This document shows positions 18,364 through 26,332 of a DNA stretch of 64,000 bases, piece after piece (position 1 is the first letter of the stretch; every line of letters starts with the position of its first letter). This DNA is from an uncultured Prevotella sp. Its GTDB lineage: Bacteria > Bacteroidota > Bacteroidia > Bacteroidales > Bacteroidaceae. A program made the position numbers and the translations under genes. The stretch lies in the NCBI GenBank assembly GCA_934202525.1, contig CAKPYB010000007.1, positions 47,110-111,109 on the forward strand, given 5' to 3'. Below the pieces are notes generated by a model. That model saw only the letters and a program-made list of their open reading frames with translations. It searched no databases and was not told the origin of the DNA.

Positions 18364-18399
18364 GAAAAACGGTCCTACTCAATAAGAGCGGGACCGTTT
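18364..18399 (-). terminator. Attenuator terminator upstream of pheA
   Basis: On the minus strand AAACGGTCC (18391-18399) pairs with GGACCGTTT (18367-18375), followed by TTTC, about 30 nt before pheA and 37 nt after the leader-peptide stop. Part of its 5' side, TCCCGCT (minus strand, 18387-18393), is also perfectly complementary to AGCGGGA in leader codons 19-21 (18448-18454), which gives a 7-bp alternative pairing that would break the terminator. Confidence 0.85.
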
Positions 18400-18435
18400 C
18401 GATGATTTCAAGAATCTAATATCCTAAGTTGAAAT

Positions 18436-18513
18436 TTACACGCAACTTCCCGCTTTACAATTATTTGCAAAGTAAAAGTAATAGCTAAAAAAGAATGCGT
18501 TAAACTTCTTCAT
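18436..18513 (-). CDS. Phe/Tyr-rich leader peptide of the aromatic operon
   Basis: This 25-codon ORF (ATG 18511-18513, stop 18436-18438) begins MKKFNAFFFSYYFYFA. Six Phe and three Tyr fall in codons 4-15. It lies between a strong promoter and the intrinsic terminator that precedes pheA. The composition is like the E. coli pheL leader but includes tyrosine codons, which fits an operon that makes both amino acids. A ribosome stalled on the Phe/Tyr run would leave codons 19-21 free to pair with the terminator's 5' arm. Codons 16-25 (ANNCKAGSCV) are aromatic-free. Confidence 0.88.
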   Translation of the reverse strand: MKKFNAFFFSYYFYFANNCKAGSCV

Positions 18514-18540
18514 TGTCTTTACATTTTATATGTTACTCAC

Positions 18541-18660
18541 TTTTGTTCTTTCCGAGCCCGTTTCTCCTTGTATTATATAAGAAGCTTATCTGTGCTCAGA
18601 TTTTCCCGAGTTCTTTCCTACACCTCTTTATTATATAAGGAGCAGGTAGTGCTCAGATTT
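18541..18660. repeat. Imperfect ~60-bp tandem duplication in the aromatic-operon leader
   Basis: On the minus strand two units each start TCTGAGCAC, contain CTTATATAATA in the middle and end with a GGAAAGAAC-like block (18601-18660 and 18541-18600). They lie between the promoter and the leader peptide, so they would be transcribed in the 5' UTR. The remainder of 18661-18889 is AT-rich, with the promoter and no gene. Confidence 0.7.
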
Positions 18661-18694
18661 CGAGTCTCGACTTGCAAAAATCTCAACTCGACTG

Positions 18695-18726
18695 CAAAAG
18701 TAACATTTTTCTTTGATATTGCCAAA
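18695..18726 (-). promoter_or_regulatory. Promoter of the leader peptide-pheA-tyrA operon
   Basis: On the minus strand TTTG (18723-18726), a 20-bp spacer and TACTTTTG (18695-18702) match the Bacteroidota consensus exactly in both boxes. Transcription would start near 18688, about 175 nt before the leader-peptide ATG. Confidence 0.75.
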
Positions 18727-18889
18727 CAATTTGATATATTTTTCTTCATTTTCCTTATATTTTATGCTAAAAAACATATTTTCGCCCGATTTTTATCATC
18801 AGAATACGGAAAAATGCAGAAAAATGTACTCAAAAGCTAGGCGCTAGGGAGAGACGCAACACCGGAATCCGTGAGGCAAGCCCCTTCCT

Positions 18890-19171
18890 TTATCTGCAAT
18901 GTTCTCTACCTTCAGCCTTGAATTCTCCTGTCAGCTCCCCTACTTTCTCCGGGTTCAGCTCCAGGTAGCGCTTCATGTCCTTTCCGGCACCATCCTTGTC
19001 GCCCATCTGCATCAGCAGATTGCCGCGCTTCAGGAGGTTCTCGCTCAGAGAGGCTTTTACAGACGAGTGTTCCGCAGAATCCTTCTGTTCTGCCAATTCT
19101 TTCTCCTGCTCTACAATCTGCTGCGTCAGCGTAGCAAGCAAGAGAACAGGGTTTATCTGGTTCAAATCCAT
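18890..19171 (-). CDS. Small helical (TPR-like) hypothetical protein
   Basis: This 93-aa protein (MDLNQINPVLLLATLTQQIV) has a single helix-turn-helix segment resembling one tetratricopeptide unit (LLKRGNLLMQMGDKDGAGKD, then YLELNPEKVGELTGEFKAEG). It has no signal peptide or catalytic motif. I do not recognise a function. The C-terminal phrase looks like the ends of small TPR proteins in other Bacteroidales. It is upstream of the aromatic operon on the same strand but downstream of pyrD, with structured DNA on that side. Confidence 0.6.
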   Translation of the reverse strand: MDLNQINPVLLLATLTQQIVEQEKELAEQKDSAEHSSVKASLSENLLKRGNLLMQMGDKDGAGKDMKRYLELNPEKVGELTGEFKAEGREHCR

Positions 19172-19227
19172 AACCTTATATTTTTACGAAAAGTTATTCT
19201 GTTGTATATCAATAAGTTAACCCACTT

Positions 19228-19281
19228 GACGCCCTAAAACAGGGCGTCAAAGTATGAGCCACTCCTTATTATAATAAGGAG
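19228..19281 (-). terminator. Two hairpins after pyrD
   Basis: A perfect 20-bp palindrome (19262-19281, arms CTCCTTATTA/TAATAAGGAG) lies 4 bp past the pyrD stop. An 8-bp stem GACGCCCT/AGGGCGTC (19228-19248) follows. Neither has a clear T run, but together they mark the end of the pyrK-pyrD unit. Confidence 0.5.
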
Positions 19282-19284
19282 AAT

Positions 19285-20193
19285 TTACTTGATGGCCCCG
19301 ATAATCTCAGTCACACTCTTGCATCCGTGAGCATCAAGCCACTCGTTGATTCCATCCTTCACCTTCTTCGTAACCGCAGGATCAATGAAGTTGGCTGTAC
19401 CAATCTCAATGGCCGTAGCACCGCACATCAGGAACTCAATGGCATCCTTGGCAGAAGAAATGCCGCCCAGACCAACAACCGGAATGTTTACGGCATGAGC
19501 CACATCCCAAACCATACGCAGGGCAACAGGCTTAACGCAAGGACCACTCAAACCACCCGTACGGATGCTCAAGAGAGGCTGGCGCTTCTCAATGTCCACC
19601 GCCATACCCATCAGCGTGTTGATGAGCGAAACAGAATCGGCACCCTCAGCCTCCACGGCACGGGCGATGTCGGCAATGCTGGTAACATTAGGCGAAAGCT
19701 TCACGATGAGGGTCTTCTTATAAACCTTTCTCACCGCCTTCACCACGCTGGCTGCACCCTCGCAGGTTACACCGAAGGCCATGCCGCCATCCTTCACGTT
19801 AGGACAGGAGATGTTCAGCTCTATGGCAGGAATCTTATCCAGCTCGTTGATGCGCGCCGCACACTCGGCATAACTCTCAGGCGAATGTCCGCTCACATTG
19901 ACAATCATATTGGTATCAATGTCCTTGATCTGAGGATAAATGTGAGAGCAGAAATACTCTACACCCTTGTTCTGCAAACCTACGCAGTTGAGCATGCCCT
20001 GAGGCGTTTCAGCCATACGCGGATAGTCGTTTCCCTCGCGCGGTTCCAGGGTAGTGCCCTTCACGATAATACCGCCAATCTCCTCCAGAGGAACGAAATC
20101 GGCAAATTCCAATCCGTAGCCGAAAGTACCCGATGCAGTCATCACAGGGTTCTTCAACTCCAAATCCTTTATCTTTACACTTAAATCAGCCAT
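19285..20193 (-). CDS. pyrD: Dihydroorotate dehydrogenase B, catalytic subunit
   Basis: The 302-aa class 1B flavoprotein oxidises dihydroorotate to orotate in pyrimidine synthesis and passes electrons to PyrK. It shows [24 protein letters not shown], the active-site cysteine region [32 protein letters not shown] and [20 protein letters not shown]. The active-site cysteine in NISCPN, rather than a serine, marks class 1. It is co-directional with pyrK, 84 bp downstream of it, and that gap is filled with TTCACTCTTC-like words. Confidence 0.95.
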   Translation of the reverse strand: MADLSVKIKDLELKNPVMTASGTFGYGLEFADFVPLEEIGGIIVKGTTLEPREGNDYPRMAETPQGMLNCVGLQNKGVEYFCSHIYPQIKDIDTNMIVNVSGHSPESYAECAARINELDKIPAIELNISCPNVKDGGMAFGVTCEGAASVVKAVRKVYKKTLIVKLSPNVTSIADIARAVEAEGADSVSLINTLMGMAVDIEKRQPLLSIRTGGLSGPCVKPVALRMVWDVAHAVNIPVVGLGGISSAKDAIEFLMCGATAIEIGTANFIDPAVTKKVKDGINEWLDAHGCKSVTEIIGAIK

Positions 20194-20277
20194 AATCTTC
20201 TGTTTTTACTTAAAAATGTTTTACAAACAAAGACAAGAGAATTCTTCACTCTTCGTTCTTCACTTTCCACTCTTCAC

Positions 20278-21054
20278 TTAAATTTCCCAAGTAAGTTTCT
20301 TGATGTTGATGACAGGTCCATCCTTGCAGACGCACTGGTTACCCTCGGTAGTTTTCTCTACGCAGCAGAGGCAGGCACCCACGCCGCACGCCATCTTGTT
20401 CTCAAGAGAAACCTCACACTCCACGCCAGCCTTCTTGGCAAAGCGAGCCACGCTCACCATCATCGGCTTAGGTCCGCAGGTAGAAATCATATCAAACTTC
20501 TCGTTCTCCAAAACAGAGTGGTTGGTAACGAAACCTACCTCACCAGCCGAGCCATCCTCGGTAGTGATGCATACCTTTCCGATCTTGGCAAACTCATCCA
20601 GTTCGAGCAGATCTGTAGCCTTGCGTGCACCCAGCAGGAAGGTAACTTCAGCCCCGAAATCCTTGATAAGTTTTCCGAAATAGAGGAGCGGAGCCACCCC
20701 TACGCCACCACCTACGAGCAGATATTTCTGGCTCTTCTCGGTAGGCATGGTGAAGCCGTTGCCGAGAGGCAGCATACAGTTGAGCACATCGCCCTCCTTG
20801 AGCTGTCCGAGCTGACGAGTACCGTCGCCCACCATTGCTACGAGCAGCCAGAGCTGATTATTTTCACGATCCACGAAATTGATGGAGATAGGACGGCGAA
20901 GCATGGTAGTAGGCGAATGGTCTACTCTTACTTCTACGAATTGGCCAGGCAAGATTTCAGGCAAAGGTTTCTCATCGGTAAGCTTAATCAAAACATGCTT
21001 ATCGCTAAGCGCCTCTACAGAAACCACCTTGAGGTCGAGAACATATTTTTTCAT
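20278..21054 (-). CDS. pyrK: Dihydroorotate dehydrogenase B, electron-transfer subunit
   Basis: The 258-aa FAD and [2Fe-2S] protein transfers electrons from PyrD to NAD+. It has an N-terminal ferredoxin-reductase-like FAD domain (LRRPISIN), a central NAD-binding domain (YLLVGGGVGVAPLLYFGKLI) and a C-terminal cysteine cluster (MACGVGACLCCVEKTTEG ... CVCKDGPV) for the iron-sulfur centre. It is the first gene of the pyrK-pyrD pair and has its own promoter. Confidence 0.94.
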   Translation of the reverse strand: MKKYVLDLKVVSVEALSDKHVLIKLTDEKPLPEILPGQFVEVRVDHSPTTMLRRPISINFVDRENNQLWLLVAMVGDGTRQLGQLKEGDVLNCMLPLGNGFTMPTEKSQKYLLVGGGVGVAPLLYFGKLIKDFGAEVTFLLGARKATDLLELDEFAKIGKVCITTEDGSAGEVGFVTNHSVLENEKFDMISTCGPKPMMVSVARFAKKAGVECEVSLENKMACGVGACLCCVEKTTEGNQCVCKDGPVINIKKLTWEI

Positions 21055-21152
21055 CTTATTGCTAATTTTTAATATGCTTATTATATAATGTACGTATATT
21101 ATAAAATAGGTACGCGTAGCTTCCGGTTACGCCCACCTACGTTTCTACGATG

Positions 21153-21183
21153 CAAAGGTACATCAAAAATCCGAATTTACGAA
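21153..21183 (-). promoter_or_regulatory. pyrK-pyrD promoter
   Basis: On the minus strand TTCG (21180-21183), a 19-bp spacer and the exact -7 box TACCTTTG (21153-21160) are present. The 5' UTR would be about 90 nt. I see no pyrimidine-type attenuator in it. Confidence 0.5.
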
Positions 21184-21251
21184 AAGAAAAGAGATATTTT
21201 TTCTTTATCGCCGATCCTATGTGATCGTTTTAGGGTTCTCCAATCCCTACT

Positions 21252-21797
21252 TTATTTCTTAGGAACGAAGGTTTCCCAGGTCTGATCATCGTAGAAAATA
21301 CGGATTTCGGTAATCTTTCTCTGCGGTTTGTCTACATATTTTACTGCTGTTTGGGCGATATTTTTAGGTGTACGGTTTACACCTTGCGTTTGAGGCTGGT
21401 CAAAGAGCGAAGGAGAAGTAGGGGAGGCTGCAGCTCCTTCGGCTCCAAAATCAAGCATAGGCTCGGCAGAGGCGGCTCCAGAAGGCTGACTGCCCTGCTT
21501 CATCCCCTCAGCACCACCGGCTGCTCCATCCGTAAGACCCTGATACATGTCTGCAGCACCCTCTTCGCTGCCACCCTGGGAAGCCTGGTTCTGATACATA
21601 GGAGGAGTACCGTAGAGTACCCAATAAACGTTTACCTGAGGAAAACTCTTATGGATGCCATCCACAATGCTAAGCGAAGGATTGGTCTTCCCGTTGAAAA
21701 TATTGCTCAGTGTAGCGGTCGAGATTCCGATCATCTGAGCGAAGTTTTGCTGAGTGAGGTGCTGGTCCTCCATCAGCTGTCTGATTCTATCTTTCAT
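21252..21797 (-). CDS. XRE-family helix-turn-helix regulator
   Basis: This 181-aa protein starts with a Cro/C1-type HTH (about residues 5-58: LTQQNFAQMIGISTATLSNI, FNGKTNPSLSIVDGIHKSFP). It continues with a long low-complexity G/A/S/Q/P linker (about 75-140) and ends in a conserved-looking tail (KRKITEIRIFYDDQTWETF-like, about 155-178). It is likely a cytoplasmic DNA-binding protein of the kind kept across Bacteroidales as a single gene. The start codon is preceded by a full promoter, and a large AT-rich region with inverted repeats lies beyond, so autoregulation is plausible. Confidence 0.85.
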   Translation of the reverse strand: MKDRIRQLMEDQHLTQQNFAQMIGISTATLSNIFNGKTNPSLSIVDGIHKSFPQVNVYWVLYGTPPMYQNQASQGGSEEGAADMYQGLTDGAAGGAEGMKQGSQPSGAASAEPMLDFGAEGAAASPTSPSLFDQPQTQGVNRTPKNIAQTAVKYVDKPQRKITEIRIFYDDQTWETFVPKK

Positions 21798-21886
21798 GCT
21801 CTAAAAATTTTAGCGTTCATTTTTCTACTGATACGATGTTTTATTTCCGAACAAGCCACTTTTGGGCCCTTTTTCGGTTGATTTTA

Positions 21887-21918
21887 CAAAGATAAAGCAA
21901 AAATTTAGAATAACCAAA
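21887..21918 (-). promoter_or_regulatory. Promoter of the XRE regulator
   Basis: On the minus strand TTTG (21915-21918), a 20-bp spacer and TATCTTTG (21887-21894) match both consensus boxes exactly. The 5' UTR is about 85 nt. Confidence 0.7.
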
Positions 21919-21999
21919 CATTTCTGAATAAATTTAGATTTTTAAACTTTAGGTTTCTATTTATAAATTTAAATCACACTCACTTCACCATCCGGTTTT

Positions 22000-22027
22000 T
22001 AGGTTTAACTTTATAAATATAAACCTA
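22000..22027. promoter_or_regulatory. Inverted repeat, candidate operator, in a 900-bp AT-rich non-coding region
   Basis: TAGGTTTA (22000-22007) and TAAACCTA (22020-22027) flank a 12-bp AT core. Related words (TTTATAAATATAAA, TAGGTTTCTATTTATAAA, CATAAACC) recur through about 21,945-22,400. From 22,440 to 22,700 the composition shifts and AAAAATGGG/CCCATTTTT (about 22,567-22,612) can form a long-loop hairpin amid GCCCAAAA words. I find no credible gene in 21,919-22,818. Confidence 0.45.
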
Positions 22028-22818
22028 TCAATCAAAATATATGACGAACCTTTTCTTTATAGATTTAGGCTAAATCACTGGTTATTCATACCATAAACCA
22101 CCTAAATAAAGGCATATAGAGCGATTTATGCAATATTTACCCCACACCTATGTAAAAATCTATGGTTTATAAAACAACTAAAGCACATAACTAACTGAGT
22201 TTTCGACACTTACAAATTCAAAATACAGCGTGAATATTTATTCATTCACAACCATAAACACTCTGTTTTACCTTTATTTTTATAAATATAAAACATAAAT
22301 TCGTGTATTTAGTTTTCTTGTATTTATGTTTATAAATCAAAATCACCCATTTTAATTTATGAATTTAAAAATATAAACTTAGGAAACATAAACCTTAACA
22401 AATGCAAATATCAAATTTCAGACAACGGGAAATGGCAAATTTTTCCATTTCTAGCGTATTCCAGCCCATCGGCAAGGAAACGGGCAAATTCGCGAGTAAT
22501 GAAGAGGGTTAAATTAGCTAAGTTACTGATAACCAATAAAGTTAAGTCTATTTTCAGGCGAAACCGAAAAATGGGCATCTAGCTCGAAAAATCGCTTAAA
22601 TACCCCATTTTTGCCCAAAAATCGCCCAAAATAAGCCCAGATAAGCGCCCCAAAAAGAGCTGAAAATCCCCTATTTTGGGCAAATTTATAATGCTAAACG
22701 CTAGTTGGCTGCTTTCTGGAAACAGGCGGCAAAGAAGGCCGAAAACGGAAACGAGCTCCTGCCAAAAGAAAACTCTCAGCAGAAGCTCGCCTACTCTCCC
22801 CCACCTCGCTCTTTAGCA

Positions 22819-23847
22819 TCAGTGAAGGATAAAAAAGATGAGTTCTTTCATCAGTTCACCCACCGGAGTGGATGGATTATCCAGTCCCTTTATCTTCGCA
22901 TCCACCTCCTTAAACTTCTCAATAATCGCCATCACTTTCACGCCCGTATAGTTCCTCATTCCTGTAATATATTCGCGCGCCGCCCAAGCTCCGCGCAAAT
23001 CCAGGAATTTTGCGAGCTCATTTTCGTTCTGCCTGTTGGGTGCATAATAAGCAATCATCAGGTTTTGGAAATAAGTAAAGAGCATCGGGAGAAGCGTGAA
23101 GAGAGAACCACTCTTCGGATTGCTGTCAAAATAATTTATTATCTGATTTGCCTTGAACACATCGCGGCTGATGATGGCACTTCTCAGCTCGAAGGCATTG
23201 AAGTCTTTGCTCACCCCTATTTCTCGCTCCACAATCTCCGGAGTAACACGCCGGTCGTTCTCAGGAAGAGAAATGAGCAGCTTGTCGAGCTCGGAAGTGA
23301 GTCGATGCAAATCTGCTCCCACATGATCAGCCACCATCTGGGTAGCTTTGGGTTCTATGGTTGCCTTTCGGGTCTTGAGATATGTCTCGATGAAGCCCGG
23401 CAGATTGCGGTCGTAGAGCTTCTTGCTTTCAAAAACCACACCCGCCTTGACAGCGAGGGCAGAAAACTTTTTACGACTGTCGAGCTTGCCGTTTTTATGA
23501 CAGAAAACAAGGATGGTTGTTTTTACCGGATTTTCGAGGTACTTCTCGAGTGCTTCCAAATTCCGCAAATTCTGAGCCTCTTTCACAACCACCACTCTAT
23601 ACTCCGACATCATCGGGTAGCCCTTGCACAAATCTGCCACTTGCGCACCCGTAACATCTGCTCCGAAAACTACCGTCTGGTTGAAATCACGCTCCTCGGG
23701 CTGGAGCACATTTTCTGAAATGTAGTCGCAGATCTTATCTATATAAAAAGGTTCCTCGCCCATCAGAACATAGACGGGCGAATACTTCCGAGCCTTCAAA
23801 TCTTTCATGATTGACTCGTAACTTATTGCACTTTTCTTTTCTACCAT
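22819..23847 (-). CDS. holA: DNA polymerase III delta subunit
   Basis: The 342-aa clamp-loader subunit opens the beta sliding clamp. It carries the delta N-terminal AAA-like fold: SPVYVLMGEEPFYIDKICDYI (about 19-39), VVFGADVTGAQVADLCKGYP, MMSEYRVVVVKEAQNL, LVFCHKNGKLDSRKKF. A helical collar domain follows (FNAFELRSAIISRDVFKANQ). The length fits (330-350 aa). I chose ATG 23845-23847 (MVEKKSAISYES). The frame opens 17 codons upstream, but that part lies in the repeat/promoter region. Confidence 0.9.
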   Translation of the reverse strand: MVEKKSAISYESIMKDLKARKYSPVYVLMGEEPFYIDKICDYISENVLQPEERDFNQTVVFGADVTGAQVADLCKGYPMMSEYRVVVVKEAQNLRNLEALEKYLENPVKTTILVFCHKNGKLDSRKKFSALAVKAGVVFESKKLYDRNLPGFIETYLKTRKATIEPKATQMVADHVGADLHRLTSELDKLLISLPENDRRVTPEIVEREIGVSKDFNAFELRSAIISRDVFKANQIINYFDSNPKSGSLFTLLPMLFTYFQNLMIAYYAPNRQNENELAKFLDLRGAWAAREYITGMRNYTGVKVMAIIEKFKEVDAKIKGLDNPSTPVGELMKELIFFILH

Positions 23848-23851
23848 TGGA

Positions 23852-23979
23852 TTATTTTTTGTAACTTTGCACCCAGCAAACTCCGGGGGTGCGGACAAGC
23901 ATTTGCTCCGCCTCCAGGTTCGCAGTTTTCTGAGGTGCAGTTTTCAGCTGCACTTCGACTGCAAAGTTACAAAAAATAA
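23852..23979. repeat. Perfect 20-bp inverted repeats around a 88-bp core, each arm carrying a promoter box
   Basis: TTATTTTTTGTAACTTTGCA occupies 23852-23871 and its exact reverse complement occupies 23960-23979. Each arm contains TAACTTTG, a -7 box: the right arm faces holA and the left arm faces the HsdR-N-like gene. Between them lie small GC-rich hairpins (for example GTGCAG/CTGCAC near 23,935-23,953). It could be duplicated divergent promoters or a small MITE-like insertion. Confidence 0.75.
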
Positions 23980-24103
23980 ATTGAACTGCCTATATAAAAT
24001 AGGTAGTTTTTGAAAAAGAGATATGGTTAAAAGAAGAAAAGAAACCATATCGAAAACAGAAAAGAAAGAAATATAACTCCTATATATAATAAGGTATAGA
24101 AAA

Positions 24104-24562
24104 ATGATTCGCTTAAATTTGCCATCTTTCGACATTAAGATTTCGGGTTCAAAACAGCATCCCCAGATACTGGATGTGCTGCGCCGGAAGTTCATCACGC
24201 TCACTCCCGAAGAGTGGGTGCGCCAGCATTTCGTTCATTTTCTCATCGAGCACAAGGGGTATCCAGCCTCGCTGCTCGCCAACGAAATCCAGCTGAAATG
24301 TGGCGACAAGGTGCTGCGCGCCGATAGTGTGCTCTACTCCCGTGAGCTGCAGCCCCGCATGATTATCGAGTACAAAGCCCCTCACATCCCCATCACGCAG
24401 AAAGTGTTCGACCAGATTTCGGTCTACAATCTTCTGCTCCATGTCGACTTTCTGGTGGTGAGCAACGGGCTGGAGCATTACATCTGCAAGATGGATTATG
24501 AAAGTAAAAAATATGTATTTTTAGAGACCATTCCCGATTATTCCGATTTATTGACATTATAA
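24104..24562 (+). CDS. Type I restriction HsdR-N-like nuclease-domain protein
   Basis: This 152-aa single-domain protein resembles the N-terminal PD-(D/E)XK region of type I restriction R subunits (HSDR_N_2). VRQHFVHFLIEHKGYPASLL is followed by EIQLKCGDKVLRADSVLY (D), MIIEYKAPHIPIT (E-x-K), and QISVYNLLLHVDFLVVSNG. It lacks the helicase motor and specificity partners. Such stand-alone proteins are widespread in Bacteroidales next to holA. The role is unknown; nucleic-acid cleavage or binding is an inference from the fold. Confidence 0.82.
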   Translation: MIRLNLPSFDIKISGSKQHPQILDVLRRKFITLTPEEWVRQHFVHFLIEHKGYPASLLANEIQLKCGDKVLRADSVLYSRELQPRMIIEYKAPHIPITQKVFDQISVYNLLLHVDFLVVSNGLEHYICKMDYESKKYVFLETIPDYSDLLTL

Positions 24563-24587
24563 GGGTGCAGGAATGCCTGGATTTTTT

Positions 24588-24678
24588 AAAGCTTTTGCCC
24601 TTACAGGGCGACAAGGTTGCGTCCGTAATTACCCAGGGCGATGCCCTGGGCTAGGAGCTTCTGCCCTTTCAGGGCGTG
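24588..24678 (-). repeat. REP copy R1
   Basis: This is a GC-rich structured repeat whose reverse complement reads CGCCCTGAAAGGGCAGAAGC, then CTAGCCCAGGGCATCGCCCT, then a linker, then CGCCCTGTAAGGGCAAAAGC. It folds into three small hairpins. It belongs to a family with about 11 members in this window and lies just past the HsdR-N-like gene. Confidence 0.85.
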
Positions 24679-24709
24679 CTGCTTGCATCTGTTTCTTCCC
24701 TTTCTCCAG

Positions 24710-24781
24710 CCTTCAAAATTTGCGAATTTCTGGCCAACCGCCCATTCGTTTTAGAATTCGCGAATTTTGGAGGTCTTTTTT
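24710..24781 (+). terminator. Long imperfect hairpin with T run upstream of ugd
   Basis: Positions 24710-24731 and 24753-24773 are imperfect inverted repeats of about 21 bp (core CAAAATTTGCGAATTTC against GAATTCGCGAATTTTG), followed by TCTTTTTT. It could terminate transcription coming from the HsdR-N-like gene. Confidence 0.5.
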
Positions 24782-24869
24782 CTGCTTCCTTTTGCTCTCC
24801 TTTTGGGGGCACCTCTTTCTCTCCCATCCCCCTTCTCGCGTTATTTTTTGATAAAAAACCCATTTTCAT

Positions 24870-24900
24870 TTTGTAGTCTCCTCCTTTTATACTATCTTTG
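24870..24900 (+). promoter_or_regulatory. ugd promoter
   Basis: TTTG (24870-24873), a 19-bp spacer and TATCTTTG (24893-24900) match the consensus exactly. The 5' UTR is about 58 nt and begins with the AT-rich motif ATATATATAAGGTATAG. Confidence 0.72.
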
Positions 24901-24964
24901 CATCTAATATATATATAAGGTATAGATTGCCAGCAGGCAGTCCATCTTAAAAGAACAGAAAGAA

Positions 24965-26218
24965 ATGGAGAATAAAAAGATAAAAATCGCCGTAGCCGGA
25001 ACAGGATATGTAGGTCTGAGCATCGCTACCCTGCTGAGCCAGCATCATGAGGTGGTGGCAGTAGACGTGATACCCGAAAAGGTGGAGCTCATCAACTCGC
25101 GCCGCTCGCCTATCCAGGACGAATACATAGAGAAATATCTGGCTGAAAAGGAACTCAACCTCAAAGCCACAACCGATGGAGAAGAAGCCTATAAGGATGC
25201 CGACTTCGTAGTGATTGCCACACCAACCAACTATGATCCGGTGAAAAACTACTTCGACACCTCGCACGTAGAAGAAGTCATCCGTCTGGTGATGCAGGTG
25301 AATCCCGATGCCATCATGGTCATCAAGAGCACCATTCCGGTAGGCTACACCGAAAGCATCCGCCAGAAGACGGGCAGCAAGAACATCATCTTCGCGCCCG
25401 AATTCCTGCGCGAGAGCAAGGCACTCTACGACAACCTCTACCCGAGCCGCATCATCGTGGGCAGGCCGAATGGTGACGAGCGACTGGACCAGGCAGCCCG
25501 CACCTTTGCAGAACTGCTGAAAGAGGGAGCCATCAAGCAAGACATAGAAACCCTGTTCATGGGACTTACCGAGGCAGAAGCCGTGAAACTCTTCGCCAAC
25601 ACCTACCTCGCCCTGCGCGTGAGCTACTTCAACGAGTTGGATACCTACGCCGAAATGAAGGGCCTCGACACCAAGGCGATTATCGACGGAGTGGGTCTGG
25701 ACCCTCGCATCGGCACCTTCTACAACAATCCTTCCTTCGGATACGGCGGCTACTGTCTGCCGAAAGATACCAAGCAGCTGCTCGCCAACTATGCCGATGT
25801 GCCTGAGAACCTGATTCAGGCGATTGTGGAGAGCAACCGCACCCGCAAGGATTTCATCGCCGACCGCGTGCTGAACATGGCTGGCTACTACGATTATGCC
25901 AACCAGAACAACTTCAGCGAGGAGGAAGAGAAGCCTTGCACCATCGGCGTATACCGCCTCACGATGAAGAGCAACAGCGACAACTTCCGCCAGAGCAGCA
26001 TACAGGGTGTGATGAAGCGCATCAAGGCAAAGGGCGCGCAGGTCATCATCTACGAGCCTACGCTGAAAGACGGAACCACCTTCTTCGGAAGCCGCATCGT
26101 AAACAACCTGGATGCCTTCAAGCAGCAGAGCCAGGCCATCATCGCCAACCGGTATGACAAATGCCTGGATGATGTGGAAGAGAAGGTTTACACCCGCGAT
26201 ATTTTCAGAAGAGACTGA
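24965..26218 (+). CDS. UDP-glucose 6-dehydrogenase (nucleotide-sugar dehydrogenase)
   Basis: The 417-aa cytoplasmic enzyme oxidises UDP-glucose to UDP-glucuronate, a precursor for capsule or exopolysaccharide. The NAD-binding motif [15 protein letters not shown] begins near residue 10. [11 protein letters not shown] and [15 protein letters not shown] follow, and the catalytic cysteine lies in [15 protein letters not shown] (about 260-265). The central helix and the C-terminal domain ([20 protein letters not shown]) are complete. The short gap between domains and the TIPVGYT motif favour UDP-glucose over GDP-mannose, but other UDP-hexoses are possible. It is not in an evident polysaccharide cluster here. 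Confidence 0.88.
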   Translation: MENKKIKIAVAGTGYVGLSIATLLSQHHEVVAVDVIPEKVELINSRRSPIQDEYIEKYLAEKELNLKATTDGEEAYKDADFVVIATPTNYDPVKNYFDTSHVEEVIRLVMQVNPDAIMVIKSTIPVGYTESIRQKTGSKNIIFAPEFLRESKALYDNLYPSRIIVGRPNGDERLDQAARTFAELLKEGAIKQDIETLFMGLTEAEAVKLFANTYLALRVSYFNELDTYAEMKGLDTKAIIDGVGLDPRIGTFYNNPSFGYGGYCLPKDTKQLLANYADVPENLIQAIVESNRTRKDFIADRVLNMAGYYDYANQNNFSEEEEKPCTIGVYRLTMKSNSDNFRQSSIQGVMKRIKAKGAQVIIYEPTLKDGTTFFGSRIVNNLDAFKQQSQAIIANRYDKCLDDVEEKVYTRDIFRRD

Positions 26219-26222
26219 TTTG

Positions 26223-26284
26223 AGTTAATAGTTAATAGTTAACAGTTGAAAGTTAATAGTTAATAGTTTATAGTTAATAGTTAA
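26223..26284. repeat. AGTTAAT-type word repeat between ugd and the MaoC gene
   Basis: Eight or more degenerate copies of the 7-8-bp word AGTTAATA lie end to end. Similar but locus-specific word arrays fill other operon gaps in this window. No gene is present. Confidence 0.7.
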
Positions 26285-26332
26285 AAGCTGAAGACGGAAA
26301 ACAGAAAATAACAAATTATTAAATAGATAAAA

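Noticed and set aside
22705..23718. 337-codon plus-strand ORF over holA
   Set aside because: Runs antisense through the whole holA gene and has no family motif.
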